Positions 53,519 through 60,435 of a stretch of DNA of 64,000 bases are shown one piece after another (position 1 is the stretch's first letter; the number at the start of each line of letters is the position of its first letter). This DNA is from Sphingopyxis sp. LC81 (GTDB lineage: Bacteria; Pseudomonadota; Alphaproteobacteria; Sphingomonadales; Sphingomonadaceae): positions 1 through 64,000 of the forward strand of contig NZ_JNFD01000011.1 in assembly GCF_000756375.1 (NCBI RefSeq), in the 5' to 3' direction. The translations under genes and the position numbers were made by a program. The notes under the pieces are model-generated. The model did no database searches. It was not told the origin of the DNA and saw nothing but the letters and a program-made list of their open reading frames with translations.

Positions 53519-53848
53519 ATGCGGAACCAGACCGACCCATATCTCGACATCCAGGACCGGATCACCGGCCAGATCGGCGCGCTCGCCGAAGCACTGCCGC
53601 ACTGCGCGCTCGCGCAGATCGTGCAGGGGGTCGACGACATCCGCTGCCTCGCGCGCGACCACGGCTTTGCCGCGGTCGAGACGCTCGCGAGCCGGCTCGA
53701 ATCGGCGGTCGCGGGGGGCGGTTATCGCGCCGCGATCCTGACTTATCTCGACGCGATGAGCGATGCGGCGGCGGTGCCGCAGGGGCCGCTGCCGTATGCC
53801 GCACAGGAAGCGTGGCTCGCGTCGGTCGCGGTTCGGCTGGGCCATTGA
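53519..53848 (+). CDS. small helical protein, unknown
   Basis: A 109-residue, mostly helical protein with AGGGGGG four bases before the ATG. I recognise no domain; the helix with ALPHCALAQIVQGVDDIRCLARDHGF might suggest a histidine-phosphotransfer-like bundle, but the H-x-x-K/R-G motif is not there. It starts 51 bases after the diguanylate cyclase gene and may be co-transcribed with it. Confidence 0.6.
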   Translation: MRNQTDPYLDIQDRITGQIGALAEALPHCALAQIVQGVDDIRCLARDHGFAAVETLASRLESAVAGGGYRAAILTYLDAMSDAAAVPQGPLPYAAQEAWLASVAVRLGH

Positions 53849-53880
53849 CCGCGTCCACCTGACACTTCAGACCTGACGTC

Positions 53881-54447
53881 ATGGATGCAATCATACTTGC
53901 GCTGGTGGCGGTGCTGCTCGCCAATGCCGACGGGCGCAGCGGGATTGCGCTGTCGCGGCTGGTGAGCGCGCGCAGCGACCGGCGCGTCACCGTCGTCATC
54001 GCTTTTGGCGCTTTCATCGTCAACGCGGTCATCGCCGCGGTTGCCGGCGCGATCGCCAATGGGATGATCGGGCAGGGGGTGGCGGCGCTGCTTGTCGCGC
54101 TCGCGATGCTGTCGGCGGCGGTCGCTTTGCTGTGGCGGGTGAAGCTGCTGCCCGATCCGGTCGCTGACGATGCGTCGCCCGTGATATTGGCAGGCCGGAT
54201 GCTCGCGAACCAGTTCGGCGACCGCAGCCATTTCCTGATCGGCGCGCTCGCCGCGACGAGCGGGGCGGGGCAATGGGCGGCGGCCGGCGGGCTGGTCGGC
54301 TGGACGCTGGCGATGCTGCCCTTCCTTGCTTTTGGCCCGGCGCTCGCCGAGCGGCGCGCGGCACGGACCCTGCGCTGGGCGGCGGCGGCGATCCTGATCC
54401 TCTGGGGGCTTCGGACCGCGCTCGGCGCGTTCGGATTGATCGGCTGA
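53881..54447 (+). CDS. polytopic membrane protein, possible divergent GDT1/UPF0016 relative
   Basis: A 188-residue protein of about six helices in two halves. Each half begins with a polar motif inside a helix: LLANADGRSGIALS and LANQFGDRSHFLIGALA. The second resembles the E-x-G-D-(K/R)-(T/S) motif of GDT1/UPF0016 cation exporters (Mn2+/Ca2+), but the Glu is replaced and the first motif is degenerate. Function is therefore unproven. It stands alone upstream of dps. Confidence 0.55.
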   Translation: MDAIILALVAVLLANADGRSGIALSRLVSARSDRRVTVVIAFGAFIVNAVIAAVAGAIANGMIGQGVAALLVALAMLSAAVALLWRVKLLPDPVADDASPVILAGRMLANQFGDRSHFLIGALAATSGAGQWAAAGGLVGWTLAMLPFLAFGPALAERRAARTLRWAAAAILILWGLRTALGAFGLIG

Positions 54448-54464
54448 TACGTTCGATTGATTCG

Positions 54465-54489
54465 GTTTCATCGTTTTTGTCGATGAAAC
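54465..54489. promoter_or_regulatory. inverted repeat upstream of dps
   Basis: GTTTCATCG and CGATGAAAC are perfect 9-base arms around TTTTTGT, about 72 bases before the dps start. There is no T tail, so it is more likely an operator or a leader structure than a terminator for the upstream gene. Confidence 0.5.
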
Positions 54490-54561
54490 TCACCCAAAGC
54501 TTCAATGGGAAATCGGCGCGCCGCTTCGCTATATCGGCGGGGCAACAGAAAGGATGCTCCC

Positions 54562-55023
54562 ATGTCCGATAAAAATGACAATGCTCCCGCCGTCGCCGAC
54601 GCGCTCAATGCGCTGCTCGCCGACAGTTTTGCGCTCTATCTGAAGACCAAAAACTATCACTGGCACGTCCAGGGCCCGCATTTTCGCGAGCTGCACCTGC
54701 TGTTCGACGAGCAGGCGGCGCAGATTTTCGCGACGACCGACCTGATCGCCGAGCGTGTGCGCAAAAATGGAGCGCCGACGTTGCGCTCGATCGGCGACGT
54801 CAGCCGCCGCGCATCGATCCGCGACGATGACAGCGCGGGCGTCGATGCCGAGGCGATGATCCGCGCGTTGGCGGGCGATAACAAGATTCTGCTCGGTCAG
54901 CTCAAGGCGGTGAAGGCCGCGGCCGAGGCCGACGGCGACATTGCGACGAGCGGACTGGTCGACGGCTGGGCCGACGAGACGCAGCAGCGGATCTGGTTCC
55001 TGGAGGCGACGCTGGGCTATTGA
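54562..55023 (+). CDS. dps: Dps-family DNA-binding ferritin-like protein
   Basis: A 153-residue Dps subunit. The dimer-interface ferroxidase residues are in YHWHVQGPHFRELHLLFDEQ (His, Asp, Glu pattern, residues about 33-52), and ATTDLIAERVR follows. Dps forms a 12-mer that stores iron using peroxide and shields DNA. AAAGGA precedes the ATG. It is transcribed alone after a notable inverted repeat. Confidence 0.95.
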   Translation: MSDKNDNAPAVADALNALLADSFALYLKTKNYHWHVQGPHFRELHLLFDEQAAQIFATTDLIAERVRKNGAPTLRSIGDVSRRASIRDDDSAGVDAEAMIRALAGDNKILLGQLKAVKAAAEADGDIATSGLVDGWADETQQRIWFLEATLGY

Positions 55024-55029
55024 TGGCTC

Positions 55030-55210
55030 GCCCCTCTTTCTCCCTCGATGGGAGAAGGATACGCAGCCTTGTCGCGAAGCGGCTAGGCGAAGTTGGATGA
55101 GGGTGAACGCGCGTCCTTGCGCCGTTGGTTTCAGGCCGCGACCGCACCCCCACCGCTGCGACTAAGCCAGCAAGCTGGCAAGTCTCGCTACCTCCCCCAT
55201 CAAGGGGGAG
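55030..55210. repeat. composite palindromic intergenic repeat, copy 4
   Basis: The block contains CCGCTGCGACTAAGCCAGCA then AGCTGGCAAGTCTCGCTACC and closes with CTCCCCCATCAAGGGGGAGG. The core matches copy 1 in the same orientation and copies 2-3 in reverse. Short frames across it are not convincing as genes. Confidence 0.7.
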
Positions 55211-55235
55211 GATGTGGGGCCGCCAACCCTCAAAC

Positions 55236-55272
55236 AAAAAGGGCGGCCCGCGAGCCGCCCTTTTCGTTTTTC
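55236..55272. terminator. bidirectional intrinsic terminator
   Basis: AAAAAGGGCGGC, six loop bases, then GCCGCCCTTTTCGTTTTTCC. T-rich tails occur on both strands, so it can end both the cold-shock gene (minus) and transcripts coming through from dps (plus). Confidence 0.85.
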
Positions 55273-55287
55273 CGGTTATCCCGCCGA

Positions 55288-56079
55288 TCAGTCCTGATGC
55301 GGCTGGATGTTCACCGCGGCGAACTTGCCGCGGTCGTCGACTTCGATGTCGAACGCGACGCGGTCGCCTTCGTCGAGGCCCGCCATGCCGGCGCGCTGCA
55401 CCGCGCTGATGTGGACAAAGGCATCGGCCTGCCCATCGTCGCGCGCGATAAAGCCGAAGCCCTTCGTCGTGTTGAAGAATTTGACGGTGCCCGAGGTGCG
55501 TTCACCGGTCAGCTGACGACGGCCGCGGGCGCCGCCCGGGGCGGCGCCGGGGCCGCGATCGTCACGCTGACGCGGAGCGAATTCCTCGACCGGCATCGGT
55601 TCGCCTTCGATCTTGAGATCGATGGCCGACACCTTGCCGTTGCGTTCGACGAGCGTGAAGCCGAGCGGCTGACCCGAGGCGAGACCCTGAAGCCCCGCCT
55701 GTTCGACCGCGCTGATGTGGACGAACACGTCTTCGCCGCCATCGTCGCGGGCGACGAAACCGAAGCCCTTCGACGCGTTGAAGAATTTCACCGTGCCATT
55801 GCCTTCGCCGACGACCTGCGCGGGCATGCCGCCGCCACGTCCGCCGCCGAAACCACCACCGCCGCCACGATCGCCGCCGCCGAAGCCGCCGCGGTCGCCG
55901 CCGCCGAAGCCGCCACGATCACCGCCGCCGAAGCCGCCGCGGTCGCCGAAGCCGCCCCCGCGGTTGCCGCCGCCATAGCTGTCGCCGCCATAGGGTGCAG
56001 GTTCGAAGCTGTCGAAATTGCCGAAATCATCGCGCTTGCCGCGCCCCCGCTGGCCGCGGCGATCCTTGTTGAAACTCAT
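55288..56079 (-). CDS. double cold-shock-domain protein with Gly-rich N-terminal tail
   Basis: A 263-residue protein. Residues 1-85 are disordered and rich in Gly, Arg and Phe, including tandem GGFGGGDR units. Two cold-shock domains follow, each with RNP motifs: GNGTVKFFNASKGFGFVARD then VFVHISAVEQ, and SGTVKFFNTTKGFGFIARD then AFVHISAVQR. Such proteins bind single-stranded RNA or DNA. Double-CSD proteins occur in alphaproteobacteria, but an RGG/FGG-like tail resembles eukaryotic RNA-granule proteins. A long untranslated leader is possible, since the divergent gene starts 264 bases away and TATATA near 56190 could be a -10. Confidence 0.92.
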   Translation of the reverse strand: MSFNKDRRGQRGRGKRDDFGNFDSFEPAPYGGDSYGGGNRGGGFGDRGGFGGGDRGGFGGGDRGGFGGGDRGGGGGFGGGRGGGMPAQVVGEGNGTVKFFNASKGFGFVARDDGGEDVFVHISAVEQAGLQGLASGQPLGFTLVERNGKVSAIDLKIEGEPMPVEEFAPRQRDDRGPGAAPGGARGRRQLTGERTSGTVKFFNTTKGFGFIARDDGQADAFVHISAVQRAGMAGLDEGDRVAFDIEVDDRGKFAAVNIQPHQD

Positions 56080-56342
56080 TGTCTAATAGTCGCTTTCGGT
56101 TCGTCCATACCCCATTCGATCAGCGCCTTGCGTCGGACGGGGACGCAGTTCACCATGGGCACAGACTCGCCCCGTGCCTCTAACGGCGCAATATATAACC
56201 TAAATGAACGCCATCTGCGAACGGAAAATTCGAGTCCCGACCCCGGCGGAAAGCGCGCTTTGCCGCAGCCCCGCGGCGGGCGGCCTGTGCGCACGAAAAC
56301 CAGTCATTGAGCGGCACGGCCGCTTGGCCTAAGGCGACCTCT

Positions 56343-56960
56343 ATGACTGTCTATTTCCACGAAGAAGATTTGCCCGAGGGCGTACTGGGTTCGGGCGCGG
56401 TTGCGATCGATACCGAGACCATGGGGTTGAACCCGCAGCGCGACCGATTGTGCCTTGTCCAGATCAGCGACGGGTCGGGCGACGAGCATCTCGTCCGCTT
56501 CAAGCCCGGCAGCAGCTATGACGCGCCGGTGCTGAAGGCGATATTGACCGATCCCAACCGGTTGAAATTGTTTCATTTTGCGCGCTTCGACATCGCGGCG
56601 CTGCAGCAGGCGCTCGGCGTCGTCACCGCGCCTGTCTATTGCACCAAGATCGCCTCGAAGCTGATCCGCACCTACACCGACCGCCATGGCCTGAAGGAAC
56701 TGGTGCGCGAACTCCTGGGGCAGGAAGTGTCGAAGCAGCAGCAGTCGAGCGACTGGGGCGCCGCCGAGCTCAGCGACGCGCAGCGCGATTATGCCGCGAG
56801 CGACGTGCGCTTCCTGCACGCGATGAAGGCGATTCTCGACGTGCGGCTGGCGCGCGAAGGGCGCACCGACCTGGCGCAGGCCTGTTTCGATTTCCTGCCG
56901 ACGCGCGCGGCGCTCGACCTCGCCGGATGGCCCGAGGTCGATATTTTCGCGCATACTTGA
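56343..56960 (+). CDS. ribonuclease D-like 3'-5' exonuclease
   Basis: A 205-residue single DEDD exonuclease domain without the HRDC domains of full-length RNase D. Exo motifs: AIDTETMGL (DxE), FHFARFDIAAL, and YAASDVRFLHAM (DEDDy-type Tyr and Asp). The ATG at 56343 follows AAGG. Such short RNase D-like proteins are usual upstream of lptC-lptA in alphaproteobacteria. They trim structured RNA 3' ends. Confidence 0.9.
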   Translation: MTVYFHEEDLPEGVLGSGAVAIDTETMGLNPQRDRLCLVQISDGSGDEHLVRFKPGSSYDAPVLKAILTDPNRLKLFHFARFDIAALQQALGVVTAPVYCTKIASKLIRTYTDRHGLKELVRELLGQEVSKQQQSSDWGAAELSDAQRDYAASDVRFLHAMKAILDVRLAREGRTDLAQACFDFLPTRAALDLAGWPEVDIFAHT

Positions 56961-56976
56961 GCGAATCGGAGAAGCC

Positions 56977-57615
56977 GTGTCCGAACGCGCCGATCTTGAC
57001 CGCACGATGCGCCGGATGTGGGCGGCGAGCGGGTCGAGCCACGACCGCGTCGTGCGCATCCTGCGTTACGGCCTGCCGCTCGTCATCGGCGTCGTCGCGG
57101 CGGTGCTCGTCTTTTCGCCCTTTACTCAGCGCGCCGAGATCAGCTTCCTCTTGTCCAAGGACAAGGTCGAGATGGCCAAGGAGCGGATGAAGGTGACGCG
57201 CGCCGAATATCGCGGCCAGGATGCGAAGGGGCAGCCGTTCGCGCTGCTCGCGGGCAGCGCGGTCCAGAAAAGCTCGGCCGAGCCGATCGTGCGGATGACC
57301 GACCTGTCGGGGGCGATCAAGCTCACCGATGGCCCGGCGACGATCGTCGCGAAGGACAGCGCCTATAATATGGAGACCGAAAAGGTCGCGGTGCCGGGGC
57401 TGGTGCAGGTCAAGAGCGCGGGCGGCTATAGCATCGACGCGACCAATGTCGCGGTCGACCTCAAGACACGCAGCCTTTTCGGGCAGGGCGGCGTCGCCGG
57501 CACGTTGAACATCGGCACGTTTTCGGCCAACCAGCTGGCCGCCGACCTCGACAAGCGGATCGTGCGCCTGCAGGGCAATGCGCGGCTGCGGATCAATCAG
57601 GGAGTGATCAAATGA
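56977..57615 (+). CDS. lptC: LPS export periplasmic bridge protein LptC
   Basis: A 212-residue protein starting at GTG after GGAGAAGCC. One membrane helix (YGLPLVIGVVAAVLVFSPF) anchors a periplasmic beta-jellyroll (VTRAEYRGQDAKGQPFALLAG onward) that passes LPS or the sphingomonad glycosphingolipid equivalent from LptB2FG to LptA. Its stop overlaps the lptA start by four bases. lptB is not found immediately downstream of lptA. Confidence 0.88.
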   Translation: MSERADLDRTMRRMWAASGSSHDRVVRILRYGLPLVIGVVAAVLVFSPFTQRAEISFLLSKDKVEMAKERMKVTRAEYRGQDAKGQPFALLAGSAVQKSSAEPIVRMTDLSGAIKLTDGPATIVAKDSAYNMETEKVAVPGLVQVKSAGGYSIDATNVAVDLKTRSLFGQGGVAGTLNIGTFSANQLAADLDKRIVRLQGNARLRINQGVIK

Positions 57616-58190
57616 ACCGCGTATCGCCGATGAAAAGCGTGCTGCTCGCCGGCGCGGGCTTTGCGCTGACCAGCCTCGCGCTGCTGTCGGCCGGCACCGG
57701 CGGCGACACCGCAGAGGCGCAGGCGCTCGCCAACCACAACAGCGCCGCCCCCGTCGATTTCGACGCCGGCAGCATCGAGGTGCAGGACCGCGCCGACCGC
57801 GTCGTCCTCGCGGGCAATGTCCGCGTGACGCAGGCGGGGATGACGCTGACCGCGGCGCGGATGACCGTCGCCTACAGCCGCCAGGGCGGCACCGAAGTCA
57901 ACCGGCTCGACGCGACCGGCGGCGTCGTCGTGACCAAGGGCGACGAACGCGCATCGGGCAATGTCGCGATCTATGACCTCGACCGGCGGCTGATCACGAT
58001 GGTCGGCAATGTCCAGTTGACCCAGCGCGGCAACCGGCTGAACGGCGGGCGCATGGTGATCGACCTCAGCACCGGCCGCGCGACGGTCGACGGGCGCGGC
58101 GCGGCGCGCGGCCCCGACGGAAAACCGATCCAAGGCGGCACCGGCGGGCGCGTCACCGGCACCTTCACCGTACCGGAAAGAAAGCAGTAA
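57612..58190 (+). CDS. lptA: LptA/OstA-family periplasmic transport protein
   Basis: A 192-residue protein with a signal peptide (VLLAGAGFALTSLALLSAG) and an OstA-like repeat fold: FDAGSIEVQDRADRVVLAGN, VRVTQAGMTLTAARMTVAYS, NVQLTQRGNRLNGGRMVIDL. LptA forms the filament that carries LPS across the periplasm. It is translationally coupled to lptC. Confidence 0.88.
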   Translation: MNRVSPMKSVLLAGAGFALTSLALLSAGTGGDTAEAQALANHNSAAPVDFDAGSIEVQDRADRVVLAGNVRVTQAGMTLTAARMTVAYSRQGGTEVNRLDATGGVVVTKGDERASGNVAIYDLDRRLITMVGNVQLTQRGNRLNGGRMVIDLSTGRATVDGRGAARGPDGKPIQGGTGGRVTGTFTVPERKQ

Positions 58191-58294
58191 CCAACGCCTT
58201 TAACCGGGCTGCAACCACGCGCCTTCACCAAGGGTGCGGGACCAGATCATCCGCGGAGCCGGGGGGCGACGCCGCATAGTCGAAAGCAGCCCCC

Positions 58295-58444
58295 ATGCGC
58301 TTTTCCCCGATCGTCCCGCCCCGGCGTCCCTTGTTCGGCCGCCGCCAGGAACCCCCTGTGGTGATCGTGCCGACCCCGACATCCGAAGAACGGCGGCTGA
58401 TCGACCGCATCATCCGTCACGCGGGCTATCGCGAGTCGCGCTAG
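58295..58444 (+). CDS. possible 49-residue small protein
   Basis: A short frame from ATG at 58295 to TAG at 58442-58444 encodes MRFSPIVPPRRPLFGRRQE and, later, TSEERRLIDRIIRHAGYR. Proline- and arginine-rich start and an amphipathic helical end look protein-like, and third positions are mostly G or C. There is no clear ribosome site. It fills the gap between lptA and the ABC exporter where lptB often lies; it is unrelated to LptB. Confidence 0.35.
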   Translation: MRFSPIVPPRRPLFGRRQEPPVVIVPTPTSEERRLIDRIIRHAGYRESR

Positions 58445-58511
58445 CGGTCTGATCCGCTCGTTGCGGTGAACGGCTTGGCGTTCTGTGCATGCGCCCCTAC
58501 ATGGGGCGCGC

Positions 58512-60332
58512 ATGCCGCCTGACACCTCCACTTCCGCCGACGCCTCGCGCGAGCCGCCCGTCCTTGCGACGCTGCGGCGTTTCCTGCCCTATCTGTGGCC
58601 GGCGGGGCAGGCCGAGGCGAAGGTCCGCATTGTCCTTGCCGCGCTGATCGTGCTCGCGTCGAAGGGCGTGCAGCTGTCGATGGGCTTCCTCTATGGCGCC
58701 GCGATCGACCGGATGGCGCCGGGGATGGAGCCGGGTGTCGCGCTCGCGATCGGATTCCTGCTCGCCTATGCCGGCGCGCGCTTTGCCGGGACCTTGTTCG
58801 ATAATCTCCGCAACGTCGTGTTCGAGCGCGTCGGGCAGGACGCGACGCGCGAGCTCGCGATCGCGACCTTTCGCCACCTTCACGCGCTGAGCCTGCGCTT
58901 CCATCTCGCGCGGCGGACGGGCGAGGTGACCAAGGTGATCGAGCGCGGCACCAAAAGCATCGATACGATGCTCTATTTCCTGCTGTTCAACATCGCACCG
59001 ACGATCATCGAGCTGACCGCGGTGCTGGTGATTTTCTGGACCAAGTTCAGCTTTGGCCTTGCGGGCGCCACCGCGCTGATGGTCATTGTCTATATCATCT
59101 TCACGCGCAAGGTGACCGACTGGCGCAACGCGCTTCGTGCCCGGATGAACGACCTCGACACGTTGACGATCGGGCGCAGCGTCGACAGCCTGCTCAATTA
59201 CGAAACGGTCAAATATTTCGGCGCCGAAGCGCGCGAAGAGGCACGTTATCGCGACGTCGCCGACCAATATGCACGCGCCGCGGTCAAGAGCGAGAACAGC
59301 CTGGCCTGGCTCAACATCGGACAGAGCTTCATCACCAACGCCGCGCTGGCGGGGGCGATGGCCTACACGGCGTGGGGCTGGTCGAAGGGGCAGTTCCAGG
59401 TCGGCGACGTCGTGCTGGTGAACACGTTGCTGATGCAATTGTTCCGCCCGCTCGATCTGCTTGGCATGGTCTATCGTACCATTCGCCAGGGGGTGATCGA
59501 CATGGAGGCGATGTTCCGCCTGATCGACACCCCGCCCGAGATCAGCGATGCGCCGGACGCGTGGCCGCTGATCGTGAACGGCGGCGCGGTGGCGTTCGAG
59601 AATGTCGTCTTCGGCTACGAACCCGACCGGACGATCCTCAATGGCGTGAGCTTCGCGGTCGGCGCGGGCGAGACGCTGGCGATCGTCGGGCCGTCGGGGG
59701 CGGGCAAGTCGACGATCGCGCGGCTGCTCTTCCGCTTCTACGATCCGCAGGGCGGGCGCGTGCTGATCGACGATCAGGATATCGCCAAGGTCACGCAGAA
59801 AAGCCTGCGCGCCGAGATCGGCATCGTCCCGCAGGACACGGTGCTGTTCAACGACAGCATCGGGTACAATATCGCCTATGGCCGCGAGGGCGCGAGCGCG
59901 AATGAAGTTGCCGCGGCGGCCGAGGGCGCGGCGATCGACGGCTTTATCGCGATCCTGCCGCACGGTTATGACACGGAAGTCGGCGAGCGCGGGCTGAAGC
60001 TATCGGGCGGCGAGAAGCAGCGCGTCGCGATCGCGCGGACATTGCTCAAAAACCCGCCGGTGCTGATCCTCGACGAGGCGACGAGCGCGCTCGACAGCCG
60101 CACCGAGGCGGCGATCCAGGACACGCTCGAACGGATTGCGGCGCGGCGCACGACCTTGGTGATCGCGCACCGGCTGTCGACGGTGACGGGCGCCGACCGG
60201 ATCATCGTGCTCGATAAGGGGCGTGTCGCCGAAACCGGCACGCACGACCAACTGCTGCACATGCGCGGGCTTTACGCCGACATGTGGGCGCGGCAGCAGG
60301 CGGAGCGCGACGAGGGCACCGTCGACGCATGA
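58512..60332 (+). CDS. Atm1-type ABC exporter (fused permease and ATPase)
   Basis: A 606-residue half-transporter from the ATG at 58512 (a GTG nine codons earlier is possible). Six membrane helices span about residues 35-320, then the ATPase: Walker A GPSGAGKST, Q-loop IVPQDTVLFND, signature LSGGEKQR, Walker B VLILDEATSALD and the H-loop VIAHRLST. The segment NYETVKYFGAEAREEARY is typical of the Atm1/HMT group, which exports glutathione-linked iron-sulfur or heavy-metal compounds. It works as a homodimer in the inner membrane. Confidence 0.93.
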   Translation: MPPDTSTSADASREPPVLATLRRFLPYLWPAGQAEAKVRIVLAALIVLASKGVQLSMGFLYGAAIDRMAPGMEPGVALAIGFLLAYAGARFAGTLFDNLRNVVFERVGQDATRELAIATFRHLHALSLRFHLARRTGEVTKVIERGTKSIDTMLYFLLFNIAPTIIELTAVLVIFWTKFSFGLAGATALMVIVYIIFTRKVTDWRNALRARMNDLDTLTIGRSVDSLLNYETVKYFGAEAREEARYRDVADQYARAAVKSENSLAWLNIGQSFITNAALAGAMAYTAWGWSKGQFQVGDVVLVNTLLMQLFRPLDLLGMVYRTIRQGVIDMEAMFRLIDTPPEISDAPDAWPLIVNGGAVAFENVVFGYEPDRTILNGVSFAVGAGETLAIVGPSGAGKSTIARLLFRFYDPQGGRVLIDDQDIAKVTQKSLRAEIGIVPQDTVLFNDSIGYNIAYGREGASANEVAAAAEGAAIDGFIAILPHGYDTEVGERGLKLSGGEKQRVAIARTLLKNPPVLILDEATSALDSRTEAAIQDTLERIAARRTTLVIAHRLSTVTGADRIIVLDKGRVAETGTHDQLLHMRGLYADMWARQQAERDEGTVDA

Positions 60333-60350
60333 GCGCGTCGGCCGCGGCAT

Positions 60351-60413
60351 TTACAATTTTGTAAGTGATTTCCACCAATTGAGCCCCGGGGACCAGTCCG
60401 TCCCGTGGACGGA
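60351..60413. promoter_or_regulatory. two small inverted repeats upstream of the MHYT-GGDEF-EAL gene
   Basis: TTACAA-TT-TTGTAA (60351-60364) and TCCGTCC-CGT-GGACGGA (60397-60413) lie in the 100-base gap. The first could be an operator, the second an RNA hairpin about 20 bases before the start codon. Neither role is proven. Confidence 0.4.
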
Positions 60414-60435
60414 TGTCGAGGCGAAAGGTGGGATT

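Noticed and set aside
55850-55975. short tandem repeats resembling an array
   Set aside because: The units are about 24 bases without unique spacers and encode the GGFGGGDR repeats of the cold-shock protein; not a CRISPR array.
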